Part shown: positions 11,630 to 22,455 of the stretch, one piece after another
How positions within the stretch are numbered: the first letter of the stretch is position 1
How the letters are laid out: each line of letters opens with the position of its first letter
Source: Vandiemenella viatica
Lineage: Eukaryota; Arthropoda; Insecta; Orthoptera; Morabidae
Assembly: GCA_031002005.1 (NCBI GenBank)
Contig: JARYHS010009186.1
Coordinates: 250,943,199 to 251,007,198 of the forward strand
Length of the DNA: 64,000 nt
Direction: 5' to 3'
Translations under genes and position numbers: made by a program
The notes under the pieces: model-generated
Database searches by the model: none
Seen by the model: only the letters and a program-made list of their open reading frames with translations
Told to the model about the DNA's origin: nothing

Positions 11630-11793
11630 ATAAGTGGACCAGTATATAAATATTGTTCTCGGGTGGCTAGCCGAGTTATAGGAGTGTTATAATTACACAA
11701 TATTTCGGCGCTCTCAATCGTTGTCGCCATATTCTGGTGAAGTGAGGTCAGAAACGTGCGAAGTTGCTGAGCTAGACCAGACCCCTGCTGCTA

Positions 11794-11843
11794 CGCTGTG
11801 ATTGGTCGGCTATGGAACCAGTCGTAGCCGACCAATCACAGTG
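11794..11843. repeat. 19-bp perfect hairpin with ATTGG/CCAAT
   Basis: The left arm CTGTGATTGGTCGGCTA (within 11794-11812) is repeated as its reverse complement TAGCCGACCAATCACAG (within 11825-11843), with a 12-nt loop. The arms contain ATTGG and CCAAT. It sits at the junction of the left inverted arm and the RT fragment. Confidence 0.7.
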
Positions 11844-11879
11844 TAACAAACAAGAAACTTTAGCTATAGAGAGCACTGC

Positions 11880-12690
11880 GATCTAGTCCTCCTAGATATC
11901 TCTAAGGCTTTCGATTCAGTTTGGAACTCCGGACTCCTGCTAAGGCTATATGAACAAGGATTGCCAGGACAATACGTTAAACTGCTGAAATCTTACCTAG
12001 AAGACCGCTACTTCAGGGTTAGGGTCTGAAACACTTTGTCGACCAAACGAAGAATCCAGGCCCTGGGTCCAGTGTTATATTCCCTCTATACGGCCAATGT
12101 ACCAACTCAAGACAGGGTAGCCACTGAAACATACGCCGACGACACTGCCTACCTCACCCGCAGCTTCAGCAAGGCGATTGGCTACCGGCGCCTGCAGAAG
12201 AAAGTGCAAAAAGCAGAGGCAGGTACAAGACGGTGGCGTATAGAAATAAACCCAGCCATAACACAAGCAATAATTCTAACAAGAAAGATAGGACCACGAC
12301 TACGTCAGCAGACAGATTAGAATCTTAAACTATATAACAACACAATACCCAGGTGTAATTCCGTACGATACCTTGGAGTAACAGTAGATTCCAGGCTTAA
12401 TTGGAGGGCGCACATTGAAGACTTGCGCAAACGCGCCAGCACCAGACTACAAGCACTGTACCCCCTGCTGAACAAGGACAGCAAGCTCTCCACGCCCATA
12501 GGTGTACGAATATACTGTACACTGGTAAGGCCAATACTTGAATATGCCTGCCCCGTCTAAGCCAGAACAAATCACGCCATAAACCTAAGACAAACCAAAA
12601 CTGACGTCTCAAACATCATAACTAATAGGAGTAAATGTCGAAGACTAAGGCTCCAGTATACACTGCCCATCAAAAGAATAGGGCAGCTAA
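11880..12690 (+). pseudogene. jockey-like LINE RT fragment inside the inverted-repeat element
   Basis: Non-LTR RT from motif A to the C-terminal domain: LVLLDISKAFDSVWNSGLL (about 11892-11950), KSYLEDRYFRVRV, then LGPVLYSLYTANVP (motif B, the GVPQGS part replaced), ETYADDTAYLTRS (motif C, intact YADD, about 12127-12165), RRWRIEINP, YLGVTVDSRLNWRAHIEDLR and TLVRPILEYACPV. Stops at about 12030, 12320 and 12558 inactivate it. Both 5' and 3' ends are cut and joined directly to the inverted arms. A minus-strand relative lies at 33335-33990. The segment is passenger sequence, since its own LINE 3' end is absent. Confidence 0.8.
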
Positions 12691-12890
12691 TGGCGTGACG
12701 ACGACAGGAGTCTGGTCTAGCTCAGCAACTTCGTACGTTCCTGACCTCACTTCAGCAGAAGATGGCGACAACGATTGAGAGCGCCGAAATATTGTTTAAT
12801 GATAACACTCCTATTACTCGGCTAGCCACCCGAGAACAATATTTACATTCTCAAAACCGAGAAACACTACGTAATTATATAAGTGGACCA

Positions 12891-13600
12891 CTGTTTGTCC
12901 TTTGTCACATAGACACAAGTAAGCTGTCTGCTTGGAATATCCATCTGATCTGTCACTTTCCCACTTGATAAATAAATACTGCCAAAGCAATTGGAGTTTT
13001 GTTCATTTATTTGTTTTCCGAACACATTTCACTTCTTTGTGATTCCTCTTTAGCGTTTTCACCTATTAATCTTGTATGCATATCATATTTATATGTGATA
13101 GCAATTTGTACTTGGAAGTTACAATAGAATTTACATTCTACTTACATTTTCAATTAACCTTCCTTTATTTACACTCTCGGCATCAGTTCTCAAGACGGAC
13201 CACTTTTTGTTGTTTTCTGGATACAGTTCACGGAAGTTCGTACCCAGCTCTGTATGTCATGGAAGAACTAACATTGAGCTTCAGGTGACTTAGTATTCAT
13301 TGTTCTTTCAGAGTAAGAATGATTTTGAGGAAGTCAGACAATACGTATTAGGTAAACAGACATATATGAAGTTCTGTGTTCAATCGTATAAAACAAGGGT
13401 CGAGTTGTAAGGCCGGAAGCAGCCAAACAATATGAAAGAAATTAAGTCGAAAACGTATAACTTAAGTTCGTAACCGAAGCTATTATTGAAAGAAATGTGG
13501 GCTTAAAACTTTATTCAAGTGATACAGGTGATTCTCTGTCTTCAGTGAACTCTGAACATTGTTCAAGCTGGTTGGAGTGTCTATCTGGTAATTTAATATA
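12891..13600. other. unassigned AT-rich sequence
   Basis: No gene or element recognised. Confidence 0.3.
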
Positions 13601-13604
13601 TGTG

Positions 13605-14187
13605 ATTTAATTTATTTGCGATGGCGCCCACTCACTGATGGCAAATCCCTGCATATCCATTTTTCCACTGCCTGCCTTTTTTTTTTCTCTATACAACTTT
13701 AAATTGTTTCATGGTTTTTGGTAAGTTATTCACCATTTCTCTTGGTAATTTCTTCTAATTTATGAGACACCCTTACCTACGAAACCCTCACCCTTGTGCC
13801 TTAAATCCAGAGGCAGTCTGCGATCATCGTCATATTTTCCCTTCCATATTATGCGGTAATTTCCAGAGACAAATCTATCAGCCCTTCTTTGCATCGCCTC
13901 CAACTCTTGTATTAGACACCCAAACTACGCGTCCCATACTACACCACCGTATTTACACAATCGTCTGACCAAGTCTCTCTCTTCTCTGTTATATCCCCCT
14001 CATTATTATCACTCCAATTAATGGATGATTTAGAAAACTTTTCCTAAAAACTTTGTTATCAAATGTTGGGCTAAGGTATTTACATTTCACGTTTTCAACA
14101 AGCATTTCGCTACCCATCTTATAAACATGATCAATCTTTAGTTCTTTATCTGTGTACGAAATAAGATGCATTAATCTTCATTCAATG
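13605..14187 (-). pseudogene. LINE-B fragment, RT C-terminal region and 3' end
   Basis: The minus strand reads YKMGSEMLVENVKCKYLSPTF (14130-14060), then, after frame changes, QELEAMQRRADRFVSGNY (near 13890) and LRHKGEGFVGKG. It ends with a degenerate ATTTAATTTATT tail at 13605-13617. The pattern KYLG-TF...LE-VQRRAARFV is the conserved C-terminal part of CR1/jockey-group RTs. The family differs from LINE-A. Other copies: 31088-31247 and 60522-61523. Many stops; inactive. Confidence 0.75.
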
Positions 14188-14730
14188 ATGACGTACTCCT
14201 AGAATAAGCTCATAACAGGAGTATCTAGAAAAAGTGGTTATATACGGACGGCAACAGGTGTGACTGCGGCAACATTCAAATACCGGAGCTTCTCCTGGAA
14301 TGCGGAGACAAGTTATACGTGCCAAGCAGCCAACCACAAAGCAAGTTTCTGGATACAAGGAATCTGAAATAGTTCGATACAGAAAGTAAATATTCAGCTA
14401 GATACCTTGTCCAGATCATCCTGCAGATTTTAACAGTCTTCTACCATTTTGATTCTGGTGCAAACTGCCAAGTTGTTGCATAATAGTTAACTAATCTGCT
14501 AGGGGAGCATCCATTGATTACGTGAGGTGTTTTTTCCGGATTTCCAGACCCCCCCCCCCTTTCTGGTGAGATCTGGTACGTGAGACCCCCCCCCCCTAGT
14601 AATCACCCTCGCAACTTTTTGAGATCTATTTTTTTAGATCTCACCCTTCCAAAGGCGGTTACTGCCCCACTTTTCGACGAAATACCCCCTAAAATCGACT
14701 TTCGCGTTATTTGTAGACCTTTTTTTCATG

Positions 14731-15336
14731 CTCTACAGTAGAGATGGATCGTTCGCGAGTGAATCAGTTCTTTTGAGCAATTCTTTTAAAAGAGCGAGTG
14801 AGCAGTCGGTCACTAAAAAGTGAACGGTAGTTCTTCTAGGTGAGTCGTCTTATTCTGAAGATCAAGAAGAGCTTGTTCACGTGGACTTTGTGGACTGTTG
14901 AGCTAAAAGAGGGGGTGTAAACGGATTCTGAGGGGTGAGACAAAAAAAAAAAAAAGAAAGGTCTCAAATATTACTGACCTAATGAACCGTTCAAAAGAGG
15001 TGTTTCTTTCTTTTTTTAAACCGGCTCAATGTCTCTCAACAGCGAGGTCTTTAGAGACGGGAAAGGATGGGGGGCAAGGAATGGGAAGGAATTCGGCCAT
15101 GGCCTTTTGAAGGAAGCATCCCGGTATATGCCTGGAGTGATTTGGGGAAACCATGGAAAACCCAAATCTGGATGCCCGGACGGGGATTCGAACCGCCGTC
15201 CTCCCGAATGCGAGGCAAGAACGCTAGCCGTTACACCACCACTCTCGGTCGTACAAAAGATCTAGTTCTTTTCGTAGAGTTATCAAATGAACACCGCTCT
15301 TTTTAGTGAATCACTTTGCCCACCTCTACTCTACAG
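14731..15336. mobile_element. hAT-type non-autonomous element, exact 8-bp TSD
   Basis: The octamer CTCTACAG is repeated exactly at 14731-14738 and 15329-15336. Termini are TAGAGATGG (14739) and CCCACCTCTA (15328), giving short inverted repeats TAGAGRTGG. 8-bp duplications and short TIRs define hAT elements. Subterminal GTTCTTTT/AAAAGAAC and TCACTCGC-like repeats are present. No transposase frame. It is interrupted by a SINE at 14999-15250. Confidence 0.85.
14989..15260 (-). mobile_element. SINE1 copy in the hAT element, 10-bp TSD
   Basis: Minus-strand SINE, 14999-15250. Flanks GTTCAAAAGA (14989-14998) and GTACAAAAGA (15251-15260) differ at one base. The A/T-rich tail is at 14999-15018. The B box reads GGTTCGAATCC on the minus strand near 15190, and the head ends GACCGAGAGTGGTGG at 15250. 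It is nearly full length, with the GTTGAGAGAC-type tail. Confidence 0.85.
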
Positions 15337-15496
15337 TCCAACAAGAATTTCGAAACCTCACGTGTGATTTCCGCTGACCTCCCCCCTCCCCCTTGGTGAG
15401 ATTTGCCCGAACCCTCCCCCCTCCCTATTTCACCTCACGTAATTAATGGGCACCCCTTAACCCAGTGAACTGACACCGTATTGTCTGATCCACGGT

Positions 15497-15800
15497 CCTG
15501 TATTTGATTACACTGACAGCCTGCTCTGTGGACTGTGCGTTGGAGTCCGTGGTCCGCCTCGCCACCTCGCGGGCTGAGCGACGGCCTGCGCCCCTGCTCG
15601 TGGTCAGGCGAGCGCTTTGCATGATGCGTGAAGCCAGCCGTGGTGCCGCCGGGGCGCGGGCCGCATGCCGATGGGGTGCGGAGCGTGACCTGCCTGCCGA
15701 CGCGGCCACCCCCGCAGAGAGACAGCCACTCACTCGGCTAAATAGCAGAGCCACTGCCGGCTCAATCGCAACCTCAACATGCAGTCTACAAGCAAGCTAG
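15497..15800. other. GC-rich patch
   Basis: About 300 bp rich in G+C and CpG, in contrast to AT-rich surroundings. Open frames here on both strands are compositional. No repeat match within the window. Possible remnant exon or regulatory patch; nothing decisive. Confidence 0.3.
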
Positions 15801-15860
15801 CACTACTGCCACAACATGCACTGGTTAACTAACTGCTTTGTTACTTCCCTTGTTGCTTCG

Positions 15861-16071
15861 GGCTTTAAGCTTCGTTGATATCGAGGTCATCATAGCCGGG
15901 AGAGGATGGAAGAGAGGAAACGGAAAGGAATTCGGCCATGGATAACCCGGCATTCTCATGGAGTGATTTCTCGAAATGATGCAAAACCAAAATATGGAAG
16001 TCCGCAATCGGATTTCAGCCCATATCCTGTCACTGTCCTCCCGAAGGATACCTCGCACCCACCAGGCTTGG
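15861..16071 (-). repeat. old, diverged SINE1 copy
   Basis: Reversed SINE1 order is recognisable: tail-like GGCTTTAAGCTTCG, TCGAGGTCAT, GAATTCGGCCATGG, GGAGTGATTTC, a CGGATTTCAGCC degenerate B box, and CACCCACCAGGCTTGG head. Substitutions are far more numerous than in the other copies, so it is older. Confidence 0.65.
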
Positions 16072-16700
16072 TGGTGTAAGGAAACACAGAGGACGATGAA
16101 GAACAACTAGAATACGAATATGGGTAGTTTTAGGTAAGGTATAATCAAAAAAAGTTTTCATGGAAAATTTAATTTGATTTTTCTGCAACTCTAAATTTTT
16201 ATTCTTTCGCATATTTCAAAACTATTGTCAGGATTTCTATGAAATTTGTCACACCCATTCTTCCAAGTGGAATAAACATTTAAATGGGAAAAGTTTTAAT
16301 CAAACCATTTTAACAAGTTTTATGGTTAATAATATGTAGAAAATTTGGCTGAAAAAAAAAACATTTAAATACAAAATATCACATAAAATACTTGAAATAA
16401 TTTACCAAAACGTTAGTGCACTTGATTGTACATTTGTTAGTGTAGATTATTCTGCTATAGATAAAATGAAATAAATTTGCCTGGAAAAGATAAAATAGTG
16501 TACCTCAAAAAGTAATGTAATAAAAAATTCAAAATACTCTGATGGCATTAATATTTTATTAAAAATTCTGATTTTTTTTTTAAAGCATATGAATACCCTA
16601 TTCACAAGTGTACAAAATATCAATGAGATTGAACAAGAAATGAGAGAGATACAGATTCACCAATAAATCAGTGCAAGACTGCCACCGTCTCCTCTTAAAG
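16072..16700. other. unassigned AT-rich sequence
   Basis: No gene or element recognised. Confidence 0.3.
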
Positions 16701-16996
16701 CATTAATGCAGGGGTGGCCAACCGGCGGCCCACCGTGAACATTTTTCTGGCCCTCAAGATTCATCACACTTTTATAAAATATATTTATTTAATAATGTGA
16801 AAACCGATGTATTAAAAAATACATTGTTTGTGCATCCACAAGTTCAAAAATTAACTGTCGAAATCATGAGAAAAATTAACATTGATTTAAAATAATATTC
16901 TTGCGAATATATAATCTTATATGCGGCCCGCGGAGTTATGATGCATTTCCATAGCAGCCCGCAAGATCATTTGGGTTGGGCACCCCTGCGTTAATG
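16701..16996. mobile_element. hAT MITE (CAGGGGTGGCCAACC type), 280 bp
   Basis: The left terminus CAGGGGTGGCCAACCGGCGG (16709) and the right terminus GGTTGGGCACCCCTG (to 16988) are inverted repeats. 8-bp flanks CATTAATG (16701-16708) and CGTTAATG (16989-16996) differ at one base. Subterminal GCGGCCC/GGCCC blocks at both ends are typical of Charlie-like hAT elements. Non-coding. Confidence 0.9.
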
Positions 16997-18160
16997 ATTA
17001 ATGTTTCTTTCATGTTGCTTCTTGTTTTTTGGTATAATAATTTTGCTAATTATTCAAGTTGGACGAAAGTTATTTCTATGGCAGTATATATGATTAATCT
17101 CTGAACAATGAACTGTGAGTGTAAGAAGAATATCTTTGTCAGAGAGTAAAAGACAGATGAAATCACTGGGCATGGCTCAGATTGTTAGAAAAACTGAGGT
17201 ATGTAGCTGCACTTGAAAAAACAGTAAATTACAGCACATTAAAATAAAACCAAGTGAGGTTTTTATTGTTTATTATTCTTTTGATGAAGAGCAGTGACGC
17301 AAAAATTTCTTCAATGCTAACAAGAAGAAAAGGTTGGTAATATTATATGTGAACAAGAAACGAGAAGCCTGATATAACTTTGGTAGCATCCCGTGACAAA
17401 GACGAGGAGCTATATAAGAAGAAGCATTATAGTGGTATATATGAGCAAACGTGACAGTGATATATCCCAGCTGAGGTGCTGAAAGTTGTTTAGGAGGTAA
17501 TGTATTTCTTCATATTTCCAAAATCCTACACCAACAGAAACGGTCCTAAAAAATAACATCCTTCAACGATTGCATTCTACCGAACGTGTCATCTAACCTT
17601 GAAGTGACCTCTGAATAGCATTAACATTTAGGGACAAATGATAACGCCTTAAAGAACTGTGTGGTTTTTCTCTGATTGCTTCTGCCAACCGATTTGTAGG
17701 TTGATCTACAATAGGTGCAGGTCATTGATACCGTATTAATCTCATCCGTTTCTTGCTTTACTTTCATTAGGCTACAAAAATCGAAGCGTTAAAAGGAAGT
17801 ACGTAAGAGAACAATCCACCTGATCATAAACCATAGCCAGAACATTAAGAAACTGGGTACAGAGAATTGAGGAATCCAGAATTAAATCGTCGACTGAGTG
17901 TAAATATTAAACATTTCACAAAGGCCAACTTTTACAGGAGCATTTTTTTTTTAAAATTAAGCTCCTGTTTAAATGATATTCCCATTTTCTTTTCACATCG
18001 ACTGTTACCCTCTCCGCTGACCACTACCAACCGCTATCCGCCCTCCGCAACAACATACACAATGACTTGGGGGCTTAGGTTGATTCCTAGCAGCAAGTGT
18101 CTCGTACCTCTCTTCGTAATGGCCACGCCTCTAACCCTCATTTTTGACGGGCATATGTAC
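16997..18160. other. unassigned AT-rich sequence
   Basis: No gene or element recognised. Confidence 0.3.
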
Positions 18161-18168
18161 CACTTACA

Positions 18169-18913
18169 CAGGGTGATTTATGAAGATATGCAAATATTTT
18201 AATATGGTATTCTACAAGTAAAACTAAAGAGAAACGTTCACATAAACATAGGTACGCAAATGTTTAGTTACGGAGTTATGGCTAATAAAAGATTTTGTCT
18301 GAAATTTAGCAACCTCGTTAATATGAAGCCATCGCAAAACTGTACGAGGTTATAGTAAAGCACGATTTCCATTTATTTTGTTGTTATTGATCTGGTGAAT
18401 GTAATAAAACAAGTCCCAGAGCTGTAACTGTAGCAGTTCTTCAGAAAATCCATAGAAGCAAAGAAATAATTTGGGAAACTTTGTAATTTATTAACTACTT
18501 GGCCCAATTTTTTTAAAAAAATCCGAACAATTGCACAAAGTTTTCAACAGAAGTTGTAGAGAATTTAATTTTGGAAAATGATGGTAATAAAGTTAACTGA
18601 AACTATGAATGTGTCAGGTAATCTGCTTTTATTAATACCATAGCTCAGTATTGAGGAAGTTGTACAGTGTACATAGAATTTCACAATACATTCAGATCAA
18701 TAACAACAAAATAATTGGAAATCGTAATTTACTGTAACCTCGTTTTGCGATGGCTTCATATTAGCGAGGTTGCTAAGTTCCAGGAAAAATCTTTTATTAG
18801 CCGTAACTCGGTAACTAAACATTTGCGGACCTATGTTTATATGAACGTTTTTCTTTAGTTTTACTTGTAGAATAGCATATTAAAATATTTGCATATCTTC
18901 ATGAATCACCCTG
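18169..18913. mobile_element. long inverted-repeat element (CAGGGTGATT ends), 745 bp
   Basis: The arms 18169-18420 and 18660-18913 are inverted copies over about 240 bp. Both ends read CAGGGTGATTYATGAAGATA, then AATATTTTAATATG, CTACAAGTAAAACTAAAG and ATGAAGCCATCGCAAAAC. The 240-bp centre is unrelated AT-rich DNA. No coding region. The target duplication is not clear (TACA versus TATA), so the superfamily is unresolved. Confidence 0.75.
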
Positions 18914-20965
18914 TATATAAAACATGAAAAATTCGTGAAGGCAGAGAAATGAGGGTCAGTTTAGTTTAACAGATTGCAGCTAACACTCCTGAATCAAGAA
19001 TTAAAAATATCTTTGCCTAATGGAGCACAACGACGACAAAGAAAAATTATTTCATTGTATCCAGTAAACTGTGGGTACTTATGTGGAATATGTTTACAGA
19101 TTATTGAATGGAACAAAAGTAAATACCGTAGGTTCTATTAGTGCAAGATGAAATACAAAATTCTTTGCGAAAAAAGCATGATTTTGAAACAAAATCAGTA
19201 GAATTGATTAGTGGATCAATCCAAATCTTGATATTTCAAGATATCAATCAACTTGGTACAGATGTTGCAACATAAGATATCACGTGACCGCTTTTCCTCT
19301 ATGGTGAAGCAAATCCAGAGAGGATCTTTGAGCAGAAAAATTAAGCATTCATGCCGTTTGACACAGTCAAAACACATATAAAAAATGGCAAAAACATACT
19401 CCTGCTGTATCCCAATCTGCGCCTGTCAAGCAGATTTGACGCACGACACGAAGGTAACAGTGGAGGTCTGATTTACAGGCGATAACTGTGCTACAAACCA
19501 TTTTTTCATTGATCGCGCTTCACGGCTAACTGCGTTATTGTTATGCAAGTAACGAATATTAGAGAGCAGACTTACATTGATTCAAAGCGTGCCGCATGCA
19601 GTACAGAACCTTCACCTACATCGTGACTATTGGCTTGTATATGTATTCTTGGTACTGGCTGACATACCAGGATTACTAATGACAAAAAAACTTTCCAATT
19701 TCAAACGGCTTGTTCCCAGAAACTACTAAATGGAGTACAACGAGGTGGAAAGCATTCGAGAGAAGAAGCTATAAAGGTCAATTATATTAATCGGCATCTC
19801 TCCCACCCCTTGGAAGGGATGCGATTTTTCGAGTGAAGAAGTGGCAATTCAACGCACGCCCAATGGTTTTACAGACCAAACCTCACTCATTTGTCTCTTG
19901 AATTGAGGGACAACAATACCATTCCGTATGAAATACACTAGCGTGGAAAATTTAAGGTCATTTCAAGATCGATGCACTCATTTAAAAGAGAGAGAGAGAG
20001 ACTTTGAAAGTAAAAGTGTCAAAGTAGATTTTAAGCTACCTTCGTTCTATGTGCAGGAAGGTGACGGTTCTACCGATGGAGGAAAAAAGTCGAGAAAATA
20101 GAGCCACGGTGGGTTACGACATCAGCGGGACCTAGTGGTGCGGGGGAAGGAGTGACGGCGACAGAACTGCCTCCGTTGGACGAGGTCTGTCCACAGGAAC
20201 ACAGTCTCACCACAATCGATCAGTATGGAATATTTACTTCCGCAAACATTCTCTAAAACAGGTGTAGCTGTTAACTATTGAGTGGTAGTCTCTCTTGTGC
20301 GCCTAAATAAAATGTTTGGCAGTTAAGTACCTAGCAGTATTGTCTGTTGCGTAAGTACATACATAAAACCTTAAGTTACAAAAAATATTTGTTGTTGCTC
20401 CGGCTATTTGGCTACAGAAAGGCGTTTTCACGTTAACAATTGTTGTAGTGGATCTAACTACTTTATCGCCATATTACACTATGGGTAATTATGTAAGCAG
20501 ACCTGCTAATACTTTGAGAAGTTGAATTTCTGTGGGCTGTGAAACTACAAATACAAAAATTTCACCCGACAAACAAAGTCATCTATATGTGGGCCTCTCA
20601 CGCCTTAACTGTCAAGCGTAGAGTGAAACTCGCGTACCTCTAATTTCCCTTCATTCAAAGGCCTCTCCGACGTTCTTCTGAAATTCACGAAAGGCCAGAA
20701 GAATCTCAAAACTAATAAAAAACAATTAGCAGGAAATAAGACTTTATAACTTTTTAGTCTGTCTTTTTATGTAGACTTATCGATCGGTTTTATAATATAC
20801 ATTTCTCTCAGAAGATTTCATCACAGCAGTATTTATCAAGTATTCCTACCAAAAGTCACAGTTCTGTGTTATTCTCTGTTACGTTCACAAAATCTTAAAT
20901 ATTCTTTAATTTTCCTTGACATTCACTAATCTCTTCTTTCATTTGCATGTACGTTGCGCAATGCT
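18914..20965. other. unassigned sequence
   Basis: Mostly AT-rich. A GA run lies at 19988-20000 and a moderately GC-rich stretch at 20040-20220. No gene or element recognised. Confidence 0.3.
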
Positions 20966-21077
20966 GATTATTATGTGTGGTTATTATAGGCCATTTCTTC
21001 CACAATTGCTTGTTAAACTAAAAATAATTATTTAATAAATACGCCAATGCAACTATTGTTGGATTTTAGTCATTCAC

Positions 21078-21114
21078 GCTCGAGTTTCGCCTCTTGTCGA
21101 GGTATCCTCAGCGT
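21078..21114 (-). ncRNA. hammerhead-like motif 1 (degenerate)
   Basis: On the minus strand: CTGAGGA (21111-21105), stem II CCTC/GAGG, GAAAC (21088-21084). The expected U-H cleavage triplet after the short stem III is lost (GAAACTCGAGC), so it is probably inactive. Confidence 0.5.
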
Positions 21115-21458
21115 TCGATGTTTTTATTTACATTTCCGTTTGGAAGCGTGGTCGTTAGTCACCTGTGCCCTCAACCAGGTTGCTCCTTCCAATATTGCAT
21201 TTAATTACAGTATTTGGATTTAGTTGGAATCTTATGACCTCAAAATATATAGTAGTCAATTTTGATGCACGTCACTACTAAACCGAAGTTTTATATTGAC
21301 GTGCATCAAAAACATCAAAATTAACTACCTGAAAGTTATAAAATCTCAATTACATCCAAACAGTGTAATCGGGTGCAATATTGCAAGCAACAAGCTGTTG
21401 GAGGGTACAGGTGACCAACAACCACACCTCAAAACGGAAATGTAAATAAAAACTATGT

Positions 21459-21496
21459 ACGCTGAAGATACATCGACAAGAGGCGAAACGCTTCCA
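21459..21496 (+). ncRNA. hammerhead-like motif 2
   Basis: CTGAAGA at 21462-21468, weak stem II (CATC...GAGG, partly mismatched), GAAAC at 21485-21489, then GCTTC instead of GCGTC. It is the mirror partner of the minus-strand motif at the other end of the palindrome. Confidence 0.5.
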
Positions 21497-21789
21497 ATAA
21501 TAACTCCTATCCAACATTGCATTGCATTGGCGTATTTGTTGAGTAATAATTATTAGATGATTTTTATGTTTTTCTAATTAATAAAAATCCATAACACTTT
21601 CTCACACTCGTATAAATAATCATCTGGTTAAATTCGCTTCCCGAACTTGCTAATGATCTCTCTTGGTATCATTAACACGACAGTATTGACTGGATATTGT
21701 GGGCCATTTCCTCAATTGTAAGTTAATAATTTTTTTTTTATAAAGGTGAATAACACGCCAATGCAATTGAATTTTGTTTTATTTTGGTG

Positions 21790-21830
21790 TCGTACGCGTT
21801 TCGCTCTATTTCAAGAGCATCATCAGCGAC
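21790..21830 (-). ncRNA. hammerhead-like motif 3 (well formed)
   Basis: Minus strand: CTGATGA (21826-21820), stem II GCTCT/AGAGC, GAAAC (21802-21798), then GCGTA giving stem III A-CGCG-U and cleavage after GUA. Stem I pairs TGTCG (before the core) with CGACA (after it), 5 bp. All core residues are present. Confidence 0.7.
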
Positions 21831-22094
21831 ATCTGTTTGGTATTTATTCATTTATTTAGTTACATTTGGAATACAAAACAATATAAAGTTGAGGTGAAAT
21901 TAAATTTACTTACATGTTACTTTTTTACTTTTTTCTCATGATCAGGGTTAGCATCTCTGTGTAGGTTTTGTAGAATTTGATGAAGGTATGAAATACTACA
22001 CTGCACCGACCAAATTTCACATTAACACTATTATTTATCGTTAGGACAGTATTACTTTGCCTCGACGAACTAACGTAACTTAGAGTGATTACTA

Positions 22095-22455
22095 GAAAGT
22101 CCTTCTAATACGGCAGTATTACATTACGTCGATGTACTTCTTTTACCCTCTCTTCTGGTTCATTGAATAGGCAAATAATATCATCGACAAAACGGTGCCA
22201 ATAGATAATGTTATATCCTTTGTTTTTTACAGTGTTTTCAAATATTTGATTTTCTGCATGGTTAATAAAAATGTATGCAAATTATTCCTGATATTGGTGA
22301 CCCCATGGGTAGGCCATCGTTTTGTGTGTAATATTGGTTTTTAAATTTGAAGTAGTTCTGTGATGTTAGGAGTGTAAGTATGTCTATAGTCTGTGTGTCA
22401 GGGATTAGGTTGTGTTGTCTAAGGTTTGGTTTATTATTTCTACATACTGACATCA
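22095..22455 (-). pseudogene. Penelope-like reverse transcriptase, catalytic core fragment
   Basis: The minus strand reads LTSQNYFKFKNQYYTQNDGL then PMGSPISG (motif B; about 22370-22290). After a frame change comes WHRFVDDIICLF (motif C, the xxDD catalytic pair, near 22190), then NEPEERVKEV. YxQ-x-GLPMGSPxS followed by R(Y/F)VDDI is characteristic of Penelope-like and related RTs, and differs from the LINE YADD/GVPQGS form. It lacks the N-terminal and thumb regions. The neighbouring thumb and endonuclease are on the other strand. At least one frameshift; dead. Confidence 0.8.

Larger units (their letters stand above)
11630..12890. mobile_element. inverted-repeat Penelope-like element with captured RT, 12-bp TSD
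   Basis: The exact 12-bp duplication ATAAGTGGACCA (11630-11641 and 12879-12890) brackets an element of 1237 bp. Its arms, 11642-11787 and 12705-12878, are inverted copies. They carry a self-complementary TTCTCGGGTGGCTAGCCGAG block, CAATATTTCGGCGCTCTCAA and TGAGCTAGACCAGACCCCTG in the left arm. Each arm holds a degenerate hammerhead-like core (right arm: CAGAAGA at 12756, hairpin GGCG/CGCC, GAAAT at 12786). Between the arms lie a perfect 19-bp hairpin and a jockey-like RT fragment. Because the duplication flanks the whole unit, it moved as one piece. Confidence 0.7.
14499..15459. mobile_element. TIR MITE containing a hAT containing a SINE
   Basis: The left terminus GGGGAGCATCCATTGATTAC (14502) and the reversed right terminus GGGGTGCCCATTAATTACG (to 15456) are inverted repeats followed by the shared block GTGAGGTG. 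The flanks are CTA (left) and TTA (right), a near-match 3-bp duplication. C-rich tracts lie just inside both ends (14550-14600, 15380-15425). It belongs to the same broad family as 9549-9939. Without its insert the element is about 360 bp. Confidence 0.7.
20983..21562. mobile_element. palindromic Penelope-related element with a hammerhead motif at each end
   Basis: The arms, about 21022-21260 and 21300-21560, are inverted copies. Each has AAATACGCCAATGCAA at the outside, then a hammerhead-like core (minus at 21078-21114, plus at 21459-21496), and then a TTTACATTTCCG...CCTCAACCAGG-type inner block. The centre is a hairpin, TTTTGATGCACGTCA against TGACGTGCATCAAAA. The left flank TATAGGCCATTTCTTCCAC is shared with the elements at 35344 and 32150. 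It is homologous to 35344-35871 throughout. No protein frame. Target duplication unresolved (ATTATTA on both sides is low complexity). Confidence 0.7.

Noticed and set aside
15443..15800. Overlapping frames of about 100 codons in a GC-rich patch
   Set aside because: Both strands are open at once, typical of GC-rich non-coding DNA.
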